Below the pieces are notes generated by a model. The model had not been told where the DNA came from. It searched no databases and saw only the letters and a list, made by a program, of their open reading frames with translations. This document shows, in pieces, positions 11,370 through 24,020 of a stretch of DNA of 64,000 bases. The first letter of the stretch is position 1. Each line of letters begins with the position of its first letter. The position numbers and the translations under genes were made by a program. Origin of the DNA: Toxotes chatareus (Eukaryota > Chordata > Actinopteri > Toxotidae); assembly GCA_016801885.1 (NCBI GenBank), contig CM028891.1, positions 16,901,017 through 16,965,016 on the forward strand. The letters are read 5' to 3'.

Positions 11370-14084
11370 GCAAAGTATTTTCAGATTATAGGCTCCATTA
11401 TCACAGAATTAGTGTAGAGAAGGGGCCAAACGCCTTAAGTCAGTACAGTAAGGAAAACACTGAGTAGCCTCATCTTTATTATTTTATCCATTTCATATGA
11501 TACACACACTCTGGTATGTACCATTATTCTGACCTTGTTTATGGTACCTTGTAAGTTTATTTCATTAGTATTAGTATTGTGGACTGTGCCCCTTGTTAGG
11601 CCTCTGGTGAATATAAGATAAACTGGAGATTTATGAAGACAAATGTGTGCAGGGCTGAAAACAGTGTACAGTTAGTAAGACTGGGATACTTTAAGTGCTT
11701 TTCTCCCTGATTTAATTGAAGCCAAGCAAATTCACTGGCAACAGAGACATTGTTTCCCCGACAAGACCTCACCAATAAATGATGACTGTACATTTGGCTT
11801 ACTCCTGCAAAGGATATCGCCCTCTGCCCTGCTCCGTCGCTTTGGGTAAAACCACGTAAACATTAATTTGTGTGATCTAATGCAGCAATAAAACGGAAAA
11901 GAGTGGTATTTGTGTGATTGGAGGCATGACCTTGATTTGTCTGCTGTAGTTGTGAAGTACTGAATTTTAATTGTAGTTTTTTTAATTGTAGTGAAGCCAA
12001 CATGCAGACTGAAGGCCAAATCATATAAGTCTGAACCCCTGTAAACCACAGCTGGTCGAAAACAAACAGAAAATCTGACACTATGAATAATTTTATTACT
12101 TGTGATGCCTCCAGTTGGGATTTCCCTTCAAATTGTCAAGATGAGCAAATCTGGTGAAAATTCAATTATTCACAACTGTATCTTTGACTTAGATGTTGAG
12201 CTGTCTGCTCTTCAGTCCTGTCTGTTTACAGACATTTCTCCAAGTTTTCATATTTCAGACACCTTGTCTTTGTCAGCTTTCAGAAACGCTCCTGGAGTCA
12301 GGAGTCGAGACTTCCAAACCAGTGTCTTATTTACTCCCCGGGGTTTGTTTCACCCAGGTTATTTCTTTTTAGCTCCCTTCTTTTATTTGTCACCAAAATC
12401 ATTCCCAGAATCTCTCTGTTGAGACACACAATCATTTAACTGTAATTTCCATGCAGGAAACCAAGTGAAAGAGTGATGTAGTGTTCCTTGTGCCATAGCT
12501 GTCAGAAGTATCTGTCACTGGCAAGACTATTTAAGGAAGAATATTTGTCAAACGCACGCTAGATCTGGGGCTGAGAATACTGATAACACAGTTCCAGGTG
12601 ATGTCGTTTTAAGGTCAGTGACATGGGTCTTTGTTGGTTAATAAACTGTTAAATTGGGTTTTATCACTGTTTTTGTGGTTGTGCTGTTTTTCAGTCAAAT
12701 CTTTAAAAAGATTTGCTGATAGCTGCAACACAGATATGCTATCAAAGCATTTTGGGGAAAATGAAAAGAAAAAAAATTATACTATGATGATTTTAGTTAA
12801 AGATTTTTTTTTTCTTTCCTCATGGGACACATGCTGTCCGTTATGCAAATTAAAGGCACGGTCTCAATTGTGCGACTCTGTGTAGATGCCGAAGATTAAA
12901 AACTCAATTTTGTTCAAAAATAGATTTTTTTCTTTCATGTCCTCAACTGTAATTCTGCCATTCCAGCAAGCTGTTGCTTCTGTTTCTTATCTGTAATGTT
13001 GTAATACACTTCATTGTCAGCTCACAAGCATCTAAGAACAGTGGGAGATGCCTTGATGGCTGGAGTTCATATTTTAAATTCTTTCATGGCTTTCTTGTAT
13101 AAACATGCTTGTCGGTAGAATAGGTGCACCTGACTCATCCTGCGTGGAAGTAAGCATACATATGTGCTGCTCCAGGAGAGATGAAGAACTCAACGCACAA
13201 TTCCCTCTTGAGGAAGAATGTGTTTGATCTTTGATATCATGAATGGAGCTGTCCAGCCCTATATTGGTTTTCCTCTGATGAGTGTTTGTTGTAAAAGTGG
13301 TCCACGTAAAACACGAGCTAAGCTATCTCACAAGTGGAAATGCATCATTTAAAAAGACTGTGGGGAGGAACTTATCTGAAAAGGAGGAAATGCACAAAAC
13401 CTAAAAGACGACTAAGTTCAATCTCTGTACTGCTCTTATGAATGAATTCCTTAGACACAGAGAATTCTAAGGCCAAACATTGACATTGACCAGTTTTTGC
13501 AAAACTCCAGATTAAGTTCAAAGTCAGTGTTTTCTTTTTTAGCAATGTCTACACACGGTTCAGATGAGGGCTGTGGTCAAAGCAAATTACAAATAGGTCA
13601 GGTAACTAAAACACCTGGTCAGAGATATGAGAAGGTGGTCACTGCTTTTTTATGAAAAAGGCTAATGTAGGTCTGTGATGGGATGTAAACTACAGTCTCA
13701 TGCATGAGAATCATTCTCCTTACACGATCGTCCACCATCCTGTCCTCTGTCTTCTTCCTCCTACACTGACTCTTGGTATTAGATGTAAATTGAGAGGTGC
13801 AAAATTGTCCAACATGGAAATGATTCCTTCGGGTGCTTTGTTGATGCAAACCACTGCCATCTCTCTGTAGCTCTCTTTATCGTTCTGTAATCAGCCATCT
13901 CTCCACAAATGGGGGTACATGTGATTACCGTCTGAATATTCTGATGTAGCTTTTACTGTAAAGCTTTTATGTATTTCATTCAAAAACAGGAACTATAACA
14001 CATTTATTCTGCCTGTTTACTACTGATCTCTGGACAGTGTCAGTTATTGAACATTGTAATGCATAGCTTTACAACAGACTGTCT
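11370..14084. other. Unique AT-rich non-coding sequence
   Basis: Nothing recognisable. Frames of 105 codons (11732-12049, -) and 106 codons (12102-12422, +) have no domain, and the first overlaps two further minus-strand frames. There are T-rich runs at 12804-12814 and AAAAAA tracts near 12770, but no element boundaries. Confidence 0.55.
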
Positions 14085-14370
14085 CCCTAGTGACCTTCAG
14101 CTTTGGAGTCCAGAGCATCTCATTCCCTTTGACCCTGTTTGCCATGCAGGCTGTAATTGTCACTCGCTCAAGGCTTTTAAAACCATCAAAAGCTTCTCAG
14201 TGCTGGGTGCATGACAGTATATCTCAGCCCTCATCAGAACACTGGGCTGCCAGGGAAACTGCCCTCCAAGAGCTAATCCAGGCCCCCGAGGTGCTGTTCC
14301 AACCAAACTAATTATTCTGTGTAACCACACCAGCTGGAAAACAGCCACTGCATCTGGAAAATACAGGTTT
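14085..14370. promoter_or_regulatory. GC-balanced CNE-like stretch
   Basis: About 285 bases markedly less AT-rich than the flanks and free of simple repeats. It contains a CTAATTATT core near 14310. It is open on both strands (14090-14311 on +, 14160-14348 on -), which higher GC alone would produce. The peptide has no recognisable family, and no flanking pair of strong splice sites defines an exon. A CNE or a non-coding exon is more likely than coding sequence. Confidence 0.22.
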
Positions 14371-14810
14371 GGAGTGAAACAAAATGTGATCCCTGTCTCT
14401 GACCTTCCTCTTCCTATTCCAACTGATAGAGATGACGTCTAATATTTCTCTCTCCTTCTGTCCTAAAAACCTTTCTCTCGAGATTTTTTTTTTTTATATC
14501 TGATTGAGTTTTTCTGTTTTCGGACTTGGGTGTGTTATATGCGAAATGGAGACCTACTGACAGAAGGGTGATGTCATAGAGCATCTTTCAGCCCTGAAGT
14601 CTTGACCATCCCTGGGCCAGCAAATATATCAAGGAGCTTTCCAGTTTGTGTTCTGCTCTCAGAGGAAATAGGCTCCCTGGGGCTTGGAGACCTTCTCTTG
14701 ATCCTGTGGTGATACCAAGGATTTACGGGGACTCTAGTGATTAGCTAGAGGGGAAATGGGAAAACAGGGCAATCGCTGCCAGCAGTCTCACATCAGAGAA
14801 ATATGGATGA
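14371..14810. other. Unique non-coding sequence
   Basis: No gene seen. There is a T-run at 14484-14496. The remaining sequence is complex and unrecognised. Confidence 0.5.
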
Positions 14811-14827
14811 ACACACACACACACACA
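14811..14827. repeat. (AC)n microsatellite, short
   Basis: Eight AC units followed by a degenerate ATACTCACATGCATGC tail. Confidence 0.9.
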
Positions 14828-17030
14828 TACTCACATGCATGCGCAAGCCCTGTGCATACACATGCAAAGGAAATGCAATAATACACATTGTAATACAAAA
14901 TATGTTTCTGCCACTGTTGATGAGGAACTCTAAAGGTTATATAAAATGCTGTTTTGCCACTTTGTTTTTGTGAACTCAGCATATGAATATGCATCCACTT
15001 TCTAACCTTGAAAATCAGCATATCCCCACAAATCATACCTCCTTGATATTGAAAAAGGCTGCAGGAATCCCACAAGTCCCGTCTAGCCTTGAAGATGAAA
15101 CACTTAAAATACACAATTCCAAAACATGAGCTCTCTTCACTATTACATTTGCCACAATGCAAGCATACTCTGTAGCTGGAGCTGGCATTTGCTTGATCTT
15201 ATCCCTTTAGTAGTAGCATCATTGTTAACACAAAGTTTGACATCAACTTGCAAGCAATCTGCGTTATCTATAGCATGCTAACGGAGCTAACAGAAGTAAC
15301 AAAGGGGATAACACAGATCAGAACAAAGAAATAAAAGATAAAGTCAGCCATTCCATTATCATCTTTACTTTTATCACTCCCCACCTCTGAGACGGTGTCC
15401 TTTTCAGTGGGTATTTTTGCAATGATAACACAAAGACTAGTTCCCCAAAACACACTTCATTAAAAATTAAGAGACTCAAAGCTGTTGCAGTGACATTAAA
15501 AAAAAAAAAAAGAAGAAGAAAAAACTAACTAAAAACAGCTTACAGAAGTAATTACTTCACAAGGAATGGATGGATACAACACAGGGACTTCAGGCTGTTT
15601 TGTGTGGGAACAGCATGTGCCATTTTGATGGTGATGATGTTGATTGGCCAGAATCCAATACTCACAAAACAGGCCGAACTTGGCAGCAAACCAAAATACG
15701 GTATATTGGTTTGCTGCCTGTCTTTTACATTTTTGAAGTTGTTTGTATGTGTGATATGATCTATGTTACAAATTCCGGACCACAGGATTGTATTTTACTA
15801 AAACCAATTACAAAGACATTGGTGAATGTCTCATCTCCCAGAGGACCTCCCACAGCTCTGCTCCCTCTCACGCTATGCTCCTGGGGTTGCAAAAAGCAAT
15901 TAAAGGCGCCACCTGTTTCTCCATTCCCTCTGCCTCTACTGTTAGATAATTGGAAACCTCTGTCTATTGGTGCTGGTGTTCGACTTCATCTGCAGCTGAT
16001 ATTTCACACAGCTGCCCCTTAAAGTTCTAAAATAAGACAAAACACTGAACTGTGAAACAGTTTTTCAGCTTCTAACAGTATTTTGTGGGACTGAGTGGAG
16101 AGTTTTGCTCCATTAAAAATATCTTACAATTTGAAATACTGATATTTGTTGATACATATGTACTGTACAAATTTGTGGCATTTTTTCATACACATTATGA
16201 TTTTGCTTATCTCAGTCCTCAAGTGCTGTAATTCTGTATTTTTATCAGTTGTAGAATTGTTATGAAGTTCTTTATACTTGTTGTTTTAAACACTCACGCT
16301 CACTTCATGCTCAGAAAGTATTTTCTCTCACCAGTAGGAGTGCTCATAAGTGACACTAAAAGCTGAAGGTGTCCTCTTTAGACCTATTGACTAAGCTTCT
16401 GAGAGCAACAGTTCCTACATTATGGAGAGTACTCTAAAGCTAAGAGAAAAGGCAAGGTTGGTCCTGTCGCTCTTGATAATGTTTTTTAATAAATAATTTC
16501 ACTACACCTACAGTGAGATCCTGATGGGGGAATAATTTGTGTTGGTAAATTCATTCTAAAATCAATTAACTAGATGGACAAGTACTGTTGGTGTATTTGA
16601 TCAATTAAGGTGTTTGTGTAGGAGGGAAGTAGTTGGAACTTTATTAATGCACAGTCACTGTCCCCACTGTCCACCAACAAGTGACATGCACATGGGACAC
16701 GCTGGTTCTCAAATAGCAGCCTCAGTTTCTGGAGGGCACAGGAGAAGGTAATTAGAACTGGCTAGATTTGGTAACAATTCCAAATATGTTAACGGCCATT
16801 TATGGTGTGAGATGGCACAGTTAAAAGAGCACCAATCAAATCTCAAACTAACAAAATGTATGTGGAAAACATCACGTAAATACAATACTTTTGTGTTTTT
16901 CACTTACACAAATCACACAAAAAATTCATTTCGCATTGATCAGTAAGCCAGGCTTTCCACACCGATGCTGGTGAGCGGTCCAGAGGTCTCAGCTTGAACA
17001 TATACAGAGAGCACAGATACTTTCCAATTG
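14828..17030. other. Unique non-coding sequence with the window's longest open frame
   Basis: The frame at 15570-16022 on + is 150 codons, the longest in the window. Its product has a mixed composition with no membrane pattern, repeat or known motif, and I do not recognise it. It begins just after an A/GAA-rich run at 15498-15528. No promoter, Kozak-like context or splice structure singles it out. One frame of this length is not surprising in 64 kb read six ways. The rest of the span shows nothing recognisable. Confidence 0.5.
15498..15528. repeat. A-tract grading into (GAA)n
   Basis: About 14 A followed by GAAGAAGAAGAAAAAA-type sequence; simple low-complexity. Confidence 0.85.
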
Positions 17031-17039
17031 TACTCTCAT

Positions 17040-17345
17040 CTTGATCGAAGAGAATGATGCAGAAAAATTAAACAACCCCATAATCTGCGATTGTGGCTTA
17101 GATCTTAATTCTGTACAGGTCAACCAATCTTATTTATTTATTTATAGGGATCCAGGCATCCATATTACCAAAATGTCACCCTTGAAGGGTTCACATTGTC
17201 ATTAACCTTTTCAATGGACACATTTTAGGCCTCATTAACATTTCCAGTCTCTGCAAAAAAGAGCAAATTTTTTCCGCTTTCACACTCGCCAGCATTGGAT
17301 TTAAACAAGTACAATACCCGATCAACCATGAAATTGAGCACTTAC
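17040..17345. promoter_or_regulatory. CNE-like unique stretch
   Basis: About 300 bases of complex sequence, broken only by a short (TTTA) run near 17133. It contains CATTAACCTTTTCAATGG, CCTCATTAACATTTCC and GGATTTAAAC words. There is no open frame of note. The call is by texture only; no comparison with other genomes was possible. Confidence 0.2.
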
Positions 17346-17699
17346 TAGGTCTCAGTGGTGACAGAGCAAAATCAAGGTGGAATTTATGTGGCTGTTAGTG
17401 CATCCAGAGAATCTTATTGTCTGGACTTTGGATTTGAATGAAATATTCATTGCCCAAACATTGGTTTTTCTGCATGGAGGCTGCTCAGAGAGACATGGTC
17501 CAAGTAGCATCTTTTGTGTTAGCATTGCTGTTATGTATATGGGAATGCATAATCAGATGCATGTCCTTGGCAAAGAGAATACTCTTGAGTGCTTTTGTTA
17601 AATTTTGAAGGAAGGGAATAATCAATCACCCGTGATGCAGTTGTTGCATACTGTTTCATAAATATGTTATATTGTTATTTGGTCACACCAGGATGAGTA

Positions 17700-17915
17700 A
17701 AATGATTCCTTACAGGGCAATTATTAACTCCAACGCTGTCTGCAATTCCTGCTTCCTAGTCTAATCAATTTTGAGCCATCTAAAATTGACCCTTTTCTTG
17801 CACTTTCAACTGAAAATTACTCTCTCAATGGGGAGCTAACTCAGGCTTTGGCACCATTTCATTTCTCTTTCAACTATTCTCAGCAGGCCCCCCAATATAA
17901 ATCTAATAAAGAGCT
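17700..17915. promoter_or_regulatory. CNE-like unique stretch
   Basis: Unique sequence with GCAATTATTAACTCC (around 17717), CTAATCAATTTTGAGCC (around 17760) and AAAATTGACCC (around 17782), a dense set of homeodomain-like cores in otherwise non-repetitive DNA. The call is by texture and motifs only. Confidence 0.22.
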
Positions 17916-20900
17916 GGAACTGTAGTCCTCTAAGAGTATGTCAGCTGGGTGGTTCTCACTCATAATATGCAATACTGCTTGTTTCCCTGTAGCCCGCTGC
18001 TACACTGTTACCTGCTCTCTAGGTTCATGAAATCCCTTAGTTTGGCAAACCACACAGAAAATCGCACTAAACTGCCTGGTCCCTTGGCATCTACCTCAGT
18101 AACGCTTACAGTGTCTCTGGACAGGATTGTATGAAGTGGGACCAGTCAGAGGGATGAAAGGAAAAAGAGAAATCATGAAAGCTATCCCTGCAGTGACATA
18201 AATCCTGATATTTTGTGATACCACATATTTTGCCCTAATGGGTTGCACTGATGTGCAGCATAAATTTATGAAAAATAATATTTAGGTTATCATGGGATGC
18301 CGAAGAGCCTCAGTGATACCCCAACACAAACTGCAGAGGAACAGAATTTACTCTTAATTTATTTCATTTGGATGTGTTTTATTTTACACACCCTACCAGT
18401 GTAGCAGAATATGGCTTGTCCCAGATCACTGAGCTAGTGTTTCACGTGCACATTAGTCTACATATTCAGAAAGACTGGAGGGTTGCTCTATCCTCTGGGT
18501 CTCCAGTAAAGTGTATTGAAAGGTCTCTCTACCTTCCTGTCTCTTATTCTTATTCTGTACTCTTATATATATATATAAAATATCCAATTGTGATGTGATG
18601 GGTAGAAAAATATTTGCTTGTTCTAACAATAAAGTTCCAAGAATCAGATGAAAGTGTGAACGCAGGTAGAGTGAGCCATGCTTGTCACACGTCTCATGTG
18701 TGACTAACCTGTTTATTTCTCTCAAACGTTTAGCTAACACATCGTTGGATAGACAATCGCCTTTCCTCAGCCTGTTAAATGGCCTGTTGATTGTTGCTTT
18801 GCCTAACAGTGATCAGCTTTCAGATGCAACCACAACTGTTCAGCTAATCACTGATACACGTAGGAGCCCAAAACGCAAACCCAAAATGCAACAGGTTGCC
18901 ATTCATTTTGAATTGAACCTCAAAATAGCATCCTTGGTCCCTCAGCGTGATGAAAAACCCCCTCTTGATGATGCTTCACCAGGGAATGAACTTAAATGAA
19001 CTGTGTAGTATCTAATGACTGAGGTGGGGCTGCGCTCTTTGACTGTAATGTTGCTCACATGCTGGACTGTGGACCGGTCATGACACACCACATCTCAGCT
19101 GAGGTGCAGGGTTTAGATTCAGGCTTGTGTGGTCATGACTCCAACACTGCACCACCATCACTATGGCAACCCTTTGAAAGACTGCCAGCATCACTTCTAC
19201 TCATTAGCACATTGTAAAGGTGGTATATTGTTTCCCAGCCACAGCTGTTTTGGCCAACTCTCAATATCCATCATTAAGCATTGTCTATATGAATTAGAAT
19301 TGTGTAACATGCTTAATAGTCGTGTTTATGTATATATCTGAGAGTGAAACAGGCATGAGGCAGTGTGAAATGTAGGCTTCCCTTTGATCCACAGTGGAGC
19401 CAATGCTGCTGTGAATTCATTATAAAATATCAGAAGAGAGTAAAACATATTGGCTGGCTAAAACAAAAGGTAAGCGAGTGCATTGCCCTGTCATTGCTAT
19501 CGCCGTCTGACTTGAAGGTGTGAGCTTGTGAAGGTCTTATGCTGTATCACTACAGCACCACTGTACCCGTACAACATGAGTAAGAGGGACAAATAATCAT
19601 AATAGTAATAATCTTCTCTTTTGATGCTGGAGCTTTTTGTTTGATCTTGATTTGGAGGTTTTATTGTTGTTTTACATCCCTGTATGATATTATGTATGCA
19701 ACACTTAAGCAAATGGTTGGTGCTCAGATACATGTATGTTGCTGTGCTGTGCCTGTGGGTGTATGTATAAGTGTGCCTGTCTTCCAGTCCGTCTGTGTAT
19801 GTGTGTGTCTGTGTTTGTACAGTGCACTGTTCCTCACACTGCATCTAATTATGCGCAGAGCAAAGAGACCATGAAACAACTGAATCTTTTGTAGTAATTG
19901 ATCCTTCCACCTGAGGGCAGTACTTTCTAATCTAATATCAGATAAATCTGTTTCACATCTTCAATTAAACTACAATATTGAACTGGCTTTCAGGTTGAGC
20001 TCACTTGTTTTAGTTAGTTCACCTCCTACTGTTTGAAAAAAAAAATTCAATATAATGACTTGTAGTTCCATCTTTCCCCTGCAGGATTACAAGAATATGC
20101 ACTGTAGCCTTGGATGGATTTCTGGAAATATGTTTTGTTGTGCTGAATGCAGATGTAGTAGTATTCACTGAAAGCACACACTTATTGATCAAGGACAAGT
20201 CTATTGGACATAGAGCTGTTAGAGACACATCATGGCTCTTGCAGACGTTGAAACTGTGAACTTCTTTTTGCAGGAAGGTCTTTTTAAAGTTGCATGTCTC
20301 CATTATTATTCACAATGTTAAGGCTGGACACTGTTTTGTCTTTCATACATTTGACCCTGTTCGGAGTAGATGTTTACAACACAAGCAATATTACTAAATC
20401 CACTGAATCTTTATTAAGCTGCTTTGAGGGCAGTTTGCTCCCTCTATCTATTTTTATTTTTTAAAGACTGCAGGCAGTTTGTTTTTGTCTCACACAAAGC
20501 TACGAATCATACAGCAGTGCTCTACCGTGGCAGTGCTGTTCCTTTTTATTCTCTCCAGAAACAATTACATTCTCCTTTACACAATTCAATTATTTTCACC
20601 GTTCAGAAACATGTGCCCGAGGCCTCACTTGTCTCCTCTTCTTCATCCAGAGACAATCTTTTGGCTGATGACATACATAGCCACCTATCACCACTGAGCA
20701 TAAGAAAATAATTTTTTTCTTCATAAATGAAAAACAATAATTTGAATAGCTTATGTTGGAGTGACAATTTAATTTAGTCTGTGGTGTGGAGTTTATACCC
20801 AGCAGTGATATACTGTACAGCCAAAGTAAATCTCTTATTTTTGTCTTAGTGGGTTGTCTTTTTGTCCTAGTGGAAATGAGGAGAGAAAGGAATTGATGCA

Positions 20901-21289
20901 ATTCTTTAATTAATCTGGCACTGTCAGTCTCCGATCAGAAACTGCTCCTTGAAATAGCATGTAATTTTAAGCCCTACAGAAACCTTCCAACAGAACTCAG
21001 ATAAAACCAGCCTGAATGCAACACTGCTTTTAGAAATGACTTGGAGTTGTCCAAAAAAAAAAAAAAAACTTGCATTTGTCTCCTTGCAGTTTTTCAGAAA
21101 ACAAATCTGACTCCACAAAATAAAACAGATCATCTGAAGTCCTAAACAATCAATAATATCAGAGTTAGACTTTGGCAGATTTCTCAGTTATTGTTGTGAC
21201 TAAGAATCTAAATAGTCAGCATGGTCTTACTGCAGTTTATTTCTTTTTACTGTCAGGTTTTTTAAGGCTTCTATAAATTGTCTGTGAAA
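17916..21289. other. Unique AT-rich non-coding sequence
   Basis: No gene is recognised. It holds a short (TA)n at 18564-18578, TG-rich degenerate sequence at 19755-19820 (the source of a 115-codon Thr/Tyr-rich minus-strand frame at 19497-19844), an A-run at 20036-20044 and an A-tract at 21053-21068. TATGGCAACC (around 19161) matches half of an RFX X-box. Open frames at 18682-18999 and 20596-20901 have no domain. Confidence 0.55.
21053..21068. repeat. A-homopolymer tract
   Basis: Sixteen consecutive A. Confidence 0.9.
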
Positions 21290-21610
21290 CTGTGTTGATT
21301 AACTGATTAGTCAATTGAGCCAACGAAACCTAATCTGTGAGTACTAATTAATTATTTAAGTCATTTTTCAAGTAATAATACCTCACATTGCCTGGTTTAA
21401 ACTCATCAGATTGGACAATTTGCAGCTTTTGTCTTGTGTGGAAGTTAATTGAATATATTTGGGGTTTTCAAATGTTGGTGAGACAAAACAAGACATTTAG
21501 AGGTGTTAATTTGGGCTTTAGGAAATAGTTACGGGTGTTGTGCTTGTGCTCAATCAAGAAAATAATCTGCAGATTAACTGATGGAAAACAATCGTTAATT
21601 GCAGCCCTAA
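21290..21610 (-). repeat. Interspersed repeat, family 1, copy A (near full length, decayed)
   Basis: This is the longest copy of a repeat I recognise from percomorph genomes. It is an AT-rich, non-coding element full of TTAATCGATTA-like words whose end reads GCAGCCCTA. Visible landmarks are GATTAACTGATTAGTCAATTG near the left end, TCAGATTGGACAATTTGCAG (about 21406), ACAAAACAAGACATTTAG (21483-21500), GGGCTTTAGGAAAT (about 21514) and AGAAAATAATCTGCAGATTA (about 21558), ending GTTAATTGCAGCCCTAA at 21610. It resembles non-autonomous DNA elements (MITE-like) and encodes nothing. The strand is set relative to the copy at 30195-30420, which runs the opposite way. Divergence suggests an old insertion. 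Confidence 0.7.
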
Positions 21611-23919
21611 CCTGAAACTATATTAACACAGTCAGAAATCACTCCACAAAATACTTAACTTATGTGCGGGTTCAGCCACGACTATTAGAAAACAACTGAT
21701 CCGTCTCCTGAATGAGAATACTCAGTGCACCAACGTAGACTTGCCTCATCCTTGCTTGTTTTTTATTATACTTGCTCTCCACACCATGCGCAGCACATGC
21801 CATAATTCTCATAAGCAGTGCATATGGCCAAAAACCAAACAACCCATAAAGCCCCCAGTAAACCCAGACAGGTAGTAATTGCTGTAATTACAGTAGTTGT
21901 GTGAACAGTATGTGAACTGAAATGAGAAAATATAGTGAAATTTTAGGTTCAGTGATTTACTGTTACCCTCAGTTCTGGTATTTCATAACGTTAATGTGAC
22001 ACACCGACATTATGCACAAGAGATATTATTATATTAGTAAAAAATATATATTCCAAAGAAGATTTTGCATAACAGAACTTTTGCAGTCATCTCTGGGTTT
22101 CCAGTCAGCCATATGTTTTTTTTTTGTGTGCCATTGAGCTACTTTCTTCTAAGAATATTAATGAAGCAAAGGCAAAGTGACTTTGTTTGATCATCCACTA
22201 ACAGGATTAGTGTTTTAATAGAACAAACCTTTTAATAAGTTCGATAACAGCAGCAGATTGAAACCAGATATTCTTCTTAGGACGACATAATCAACTGTAA
22301 TTCCCACATTGGTTTGCAGTTGAGTGGATGGGATTGTTATCAGGAAGCTTAATATTCTGTGACCGCTTCTGAAAGATGTTTTAAAGTAGATGTTTTTAAA
22401 AGCGTTTTAAATGTTTTACACATTTCGTAGAAATATATGAAAAAGAAAAGAATGTTGAAAAAGCACAACACTTCCATGTCGTGCCTTTTCAAAGGCAAAC
22501 AAATACACAGACATGTCCAGATGCTATACAGTCCCATGGTGCCCAGCAAGGTGTACAGCATCAGCTGTCACTGTGACTGAAATCTGCTGCTGCCCTAGAA
22601 TAACGACATATTTCACCCAGGCATTGTCAAAAAAGAACAGGTCCTCTTAATTAATTTTCACCACTCTTGCACTCAAGTCTTCACAGATGCAGAGTAGTGG
22701 TAACCAAAACATTCACTTTCACTGGCCTTAATAATTTTACAAACCGTTTCAGTGATAATTTGGCTGTTAATGAAAAATTCAGTGACAAAGCTGATTTCTA
22801 TTCTTATGGCACCTGCATAATGTTAGACTGGGCTTCTGCTGCAGGGAAATGACTCAGCTGGTGGCTGTCAATTTGACAGAGGCATGCAGACATAGAGGAG
22901 TTCGGACCGACCGAGCCCACTAAAAGCATGGCCAAGAAATAAAAATCTTGATATTTTTCAGGCTTGGGGCTGATTTGTGATTTTAGTCATTTTAGTCAAG
23001 ACATGCTTGAAACATGCTATTTTTATTATTCATTGTGTTAATTTAAGAGTGTTATATTTGGTCATGAAAACAAACTTTATACCTGAATGCTCAGTGCCTT
23101 GCTTAATGACTCCAGCAGTGTAAAGCTGTCGGGAGAAAGTGTGCCTGTCTCAGGGATCAAACATGATCTTTTATTTGTGTGATTTTTATCTGGTTCACTT
23201 TAAAGACCAGTGTATCTGTGAAGCTGAATGGATGACAACATTTGTAACCGCCTGACGTTAGCCTGATGACATGGAACACACTTTTGAATCATTTCCTTTA
23301 AAGAAAAAAATATAAAATTACTGCTTTCCAAATGCCAAAGGCTGCATATAATTTGGGAAAGACTCTAATATTTCCTCCATCTTACCAATTACACCCACGC
23401 AAAGAGTTAGTTATGGTCAAACAACAATTTTGTCACAAATTATCTTTATTTTCCTCAGTAAAACACAATCTACGGTTGAATCCATGTGATTCCTCTTGGC
23501 TATGTTTCCACTGTAGTCCATCTATGTGCTTCTCCCGTTACAGCTTATGTTTACATACCTAATTAATTCATCTTTGGCTTCTTTTCCAAAAATAAATCCC
23601 TCCCCAAACAGCCACATAATAACTCAATTCAATAGATAAACGTTTTTCCTGAAAAAAATACAACCCAGACTTCCAGCTCTCTTCTCCACATCTATGTATA
23701 TTAATTAAAATGTACACTTTTAAATATAACATCATATGGTACATTCACAATGTGCTCTCTCCAACTACCAGGTTATCTGCACTGATTATATCTCTCTCCC
23801 TCTTGTTTATATTCATCAAAAGATTGCAACATTATCCACAGATAAAGGGAAAGAAGCCAGTCATAATGAAATAAAGTAGTTTGTTGATCTTAGCTTTTGA
23901 GCATTGTCTGGATGAGCGA
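21611..23919. other. Unique non-coding sequence
   Basis: No gene is recognised. The palindrome CTGTAATTACAG (around 21890) and a T-run at 22115-22124 are the only local structures. Frames are at most 76 codons. Confidence 0.55.
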
Positions 23920-24020
23920 CCTAATTTCTATTCAGTGTCCTTGCGCTCATAAAATCCTAATTGAAAATTGTCATCTCTAATTGATACCACAATTAAGGCC
24001 TGGGCAAGAGAAGAGAAAAG
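23920..24020. promoter_or_regulatory. Homeodomain-site cluster, CNE-like
   Basis: Three TAATTG-type cores lie within 38 bases: TAATTG at 23958-23963, TAATTG at 23978-23983 and the complement CAATTA at 23990-23995. The first two are exactly 20 bases apart, two helical turns, in complex flanking sequence (TTGCGCTCATAAAATCC and AAGGCCTGGGCAAGAG). Such spacing fits cooperative homeodomain binding on one DNA face. Binding and conservation are inferred, not shown. Confidence 0.3.

Noticed and set aside
15570..16022. Longest open frame (150 codons, +)
   Set aside because: No domain, repeat, signal or membrane pattern; no splice or promoter context. The length is within what chance allows over six frames of 64 kb.
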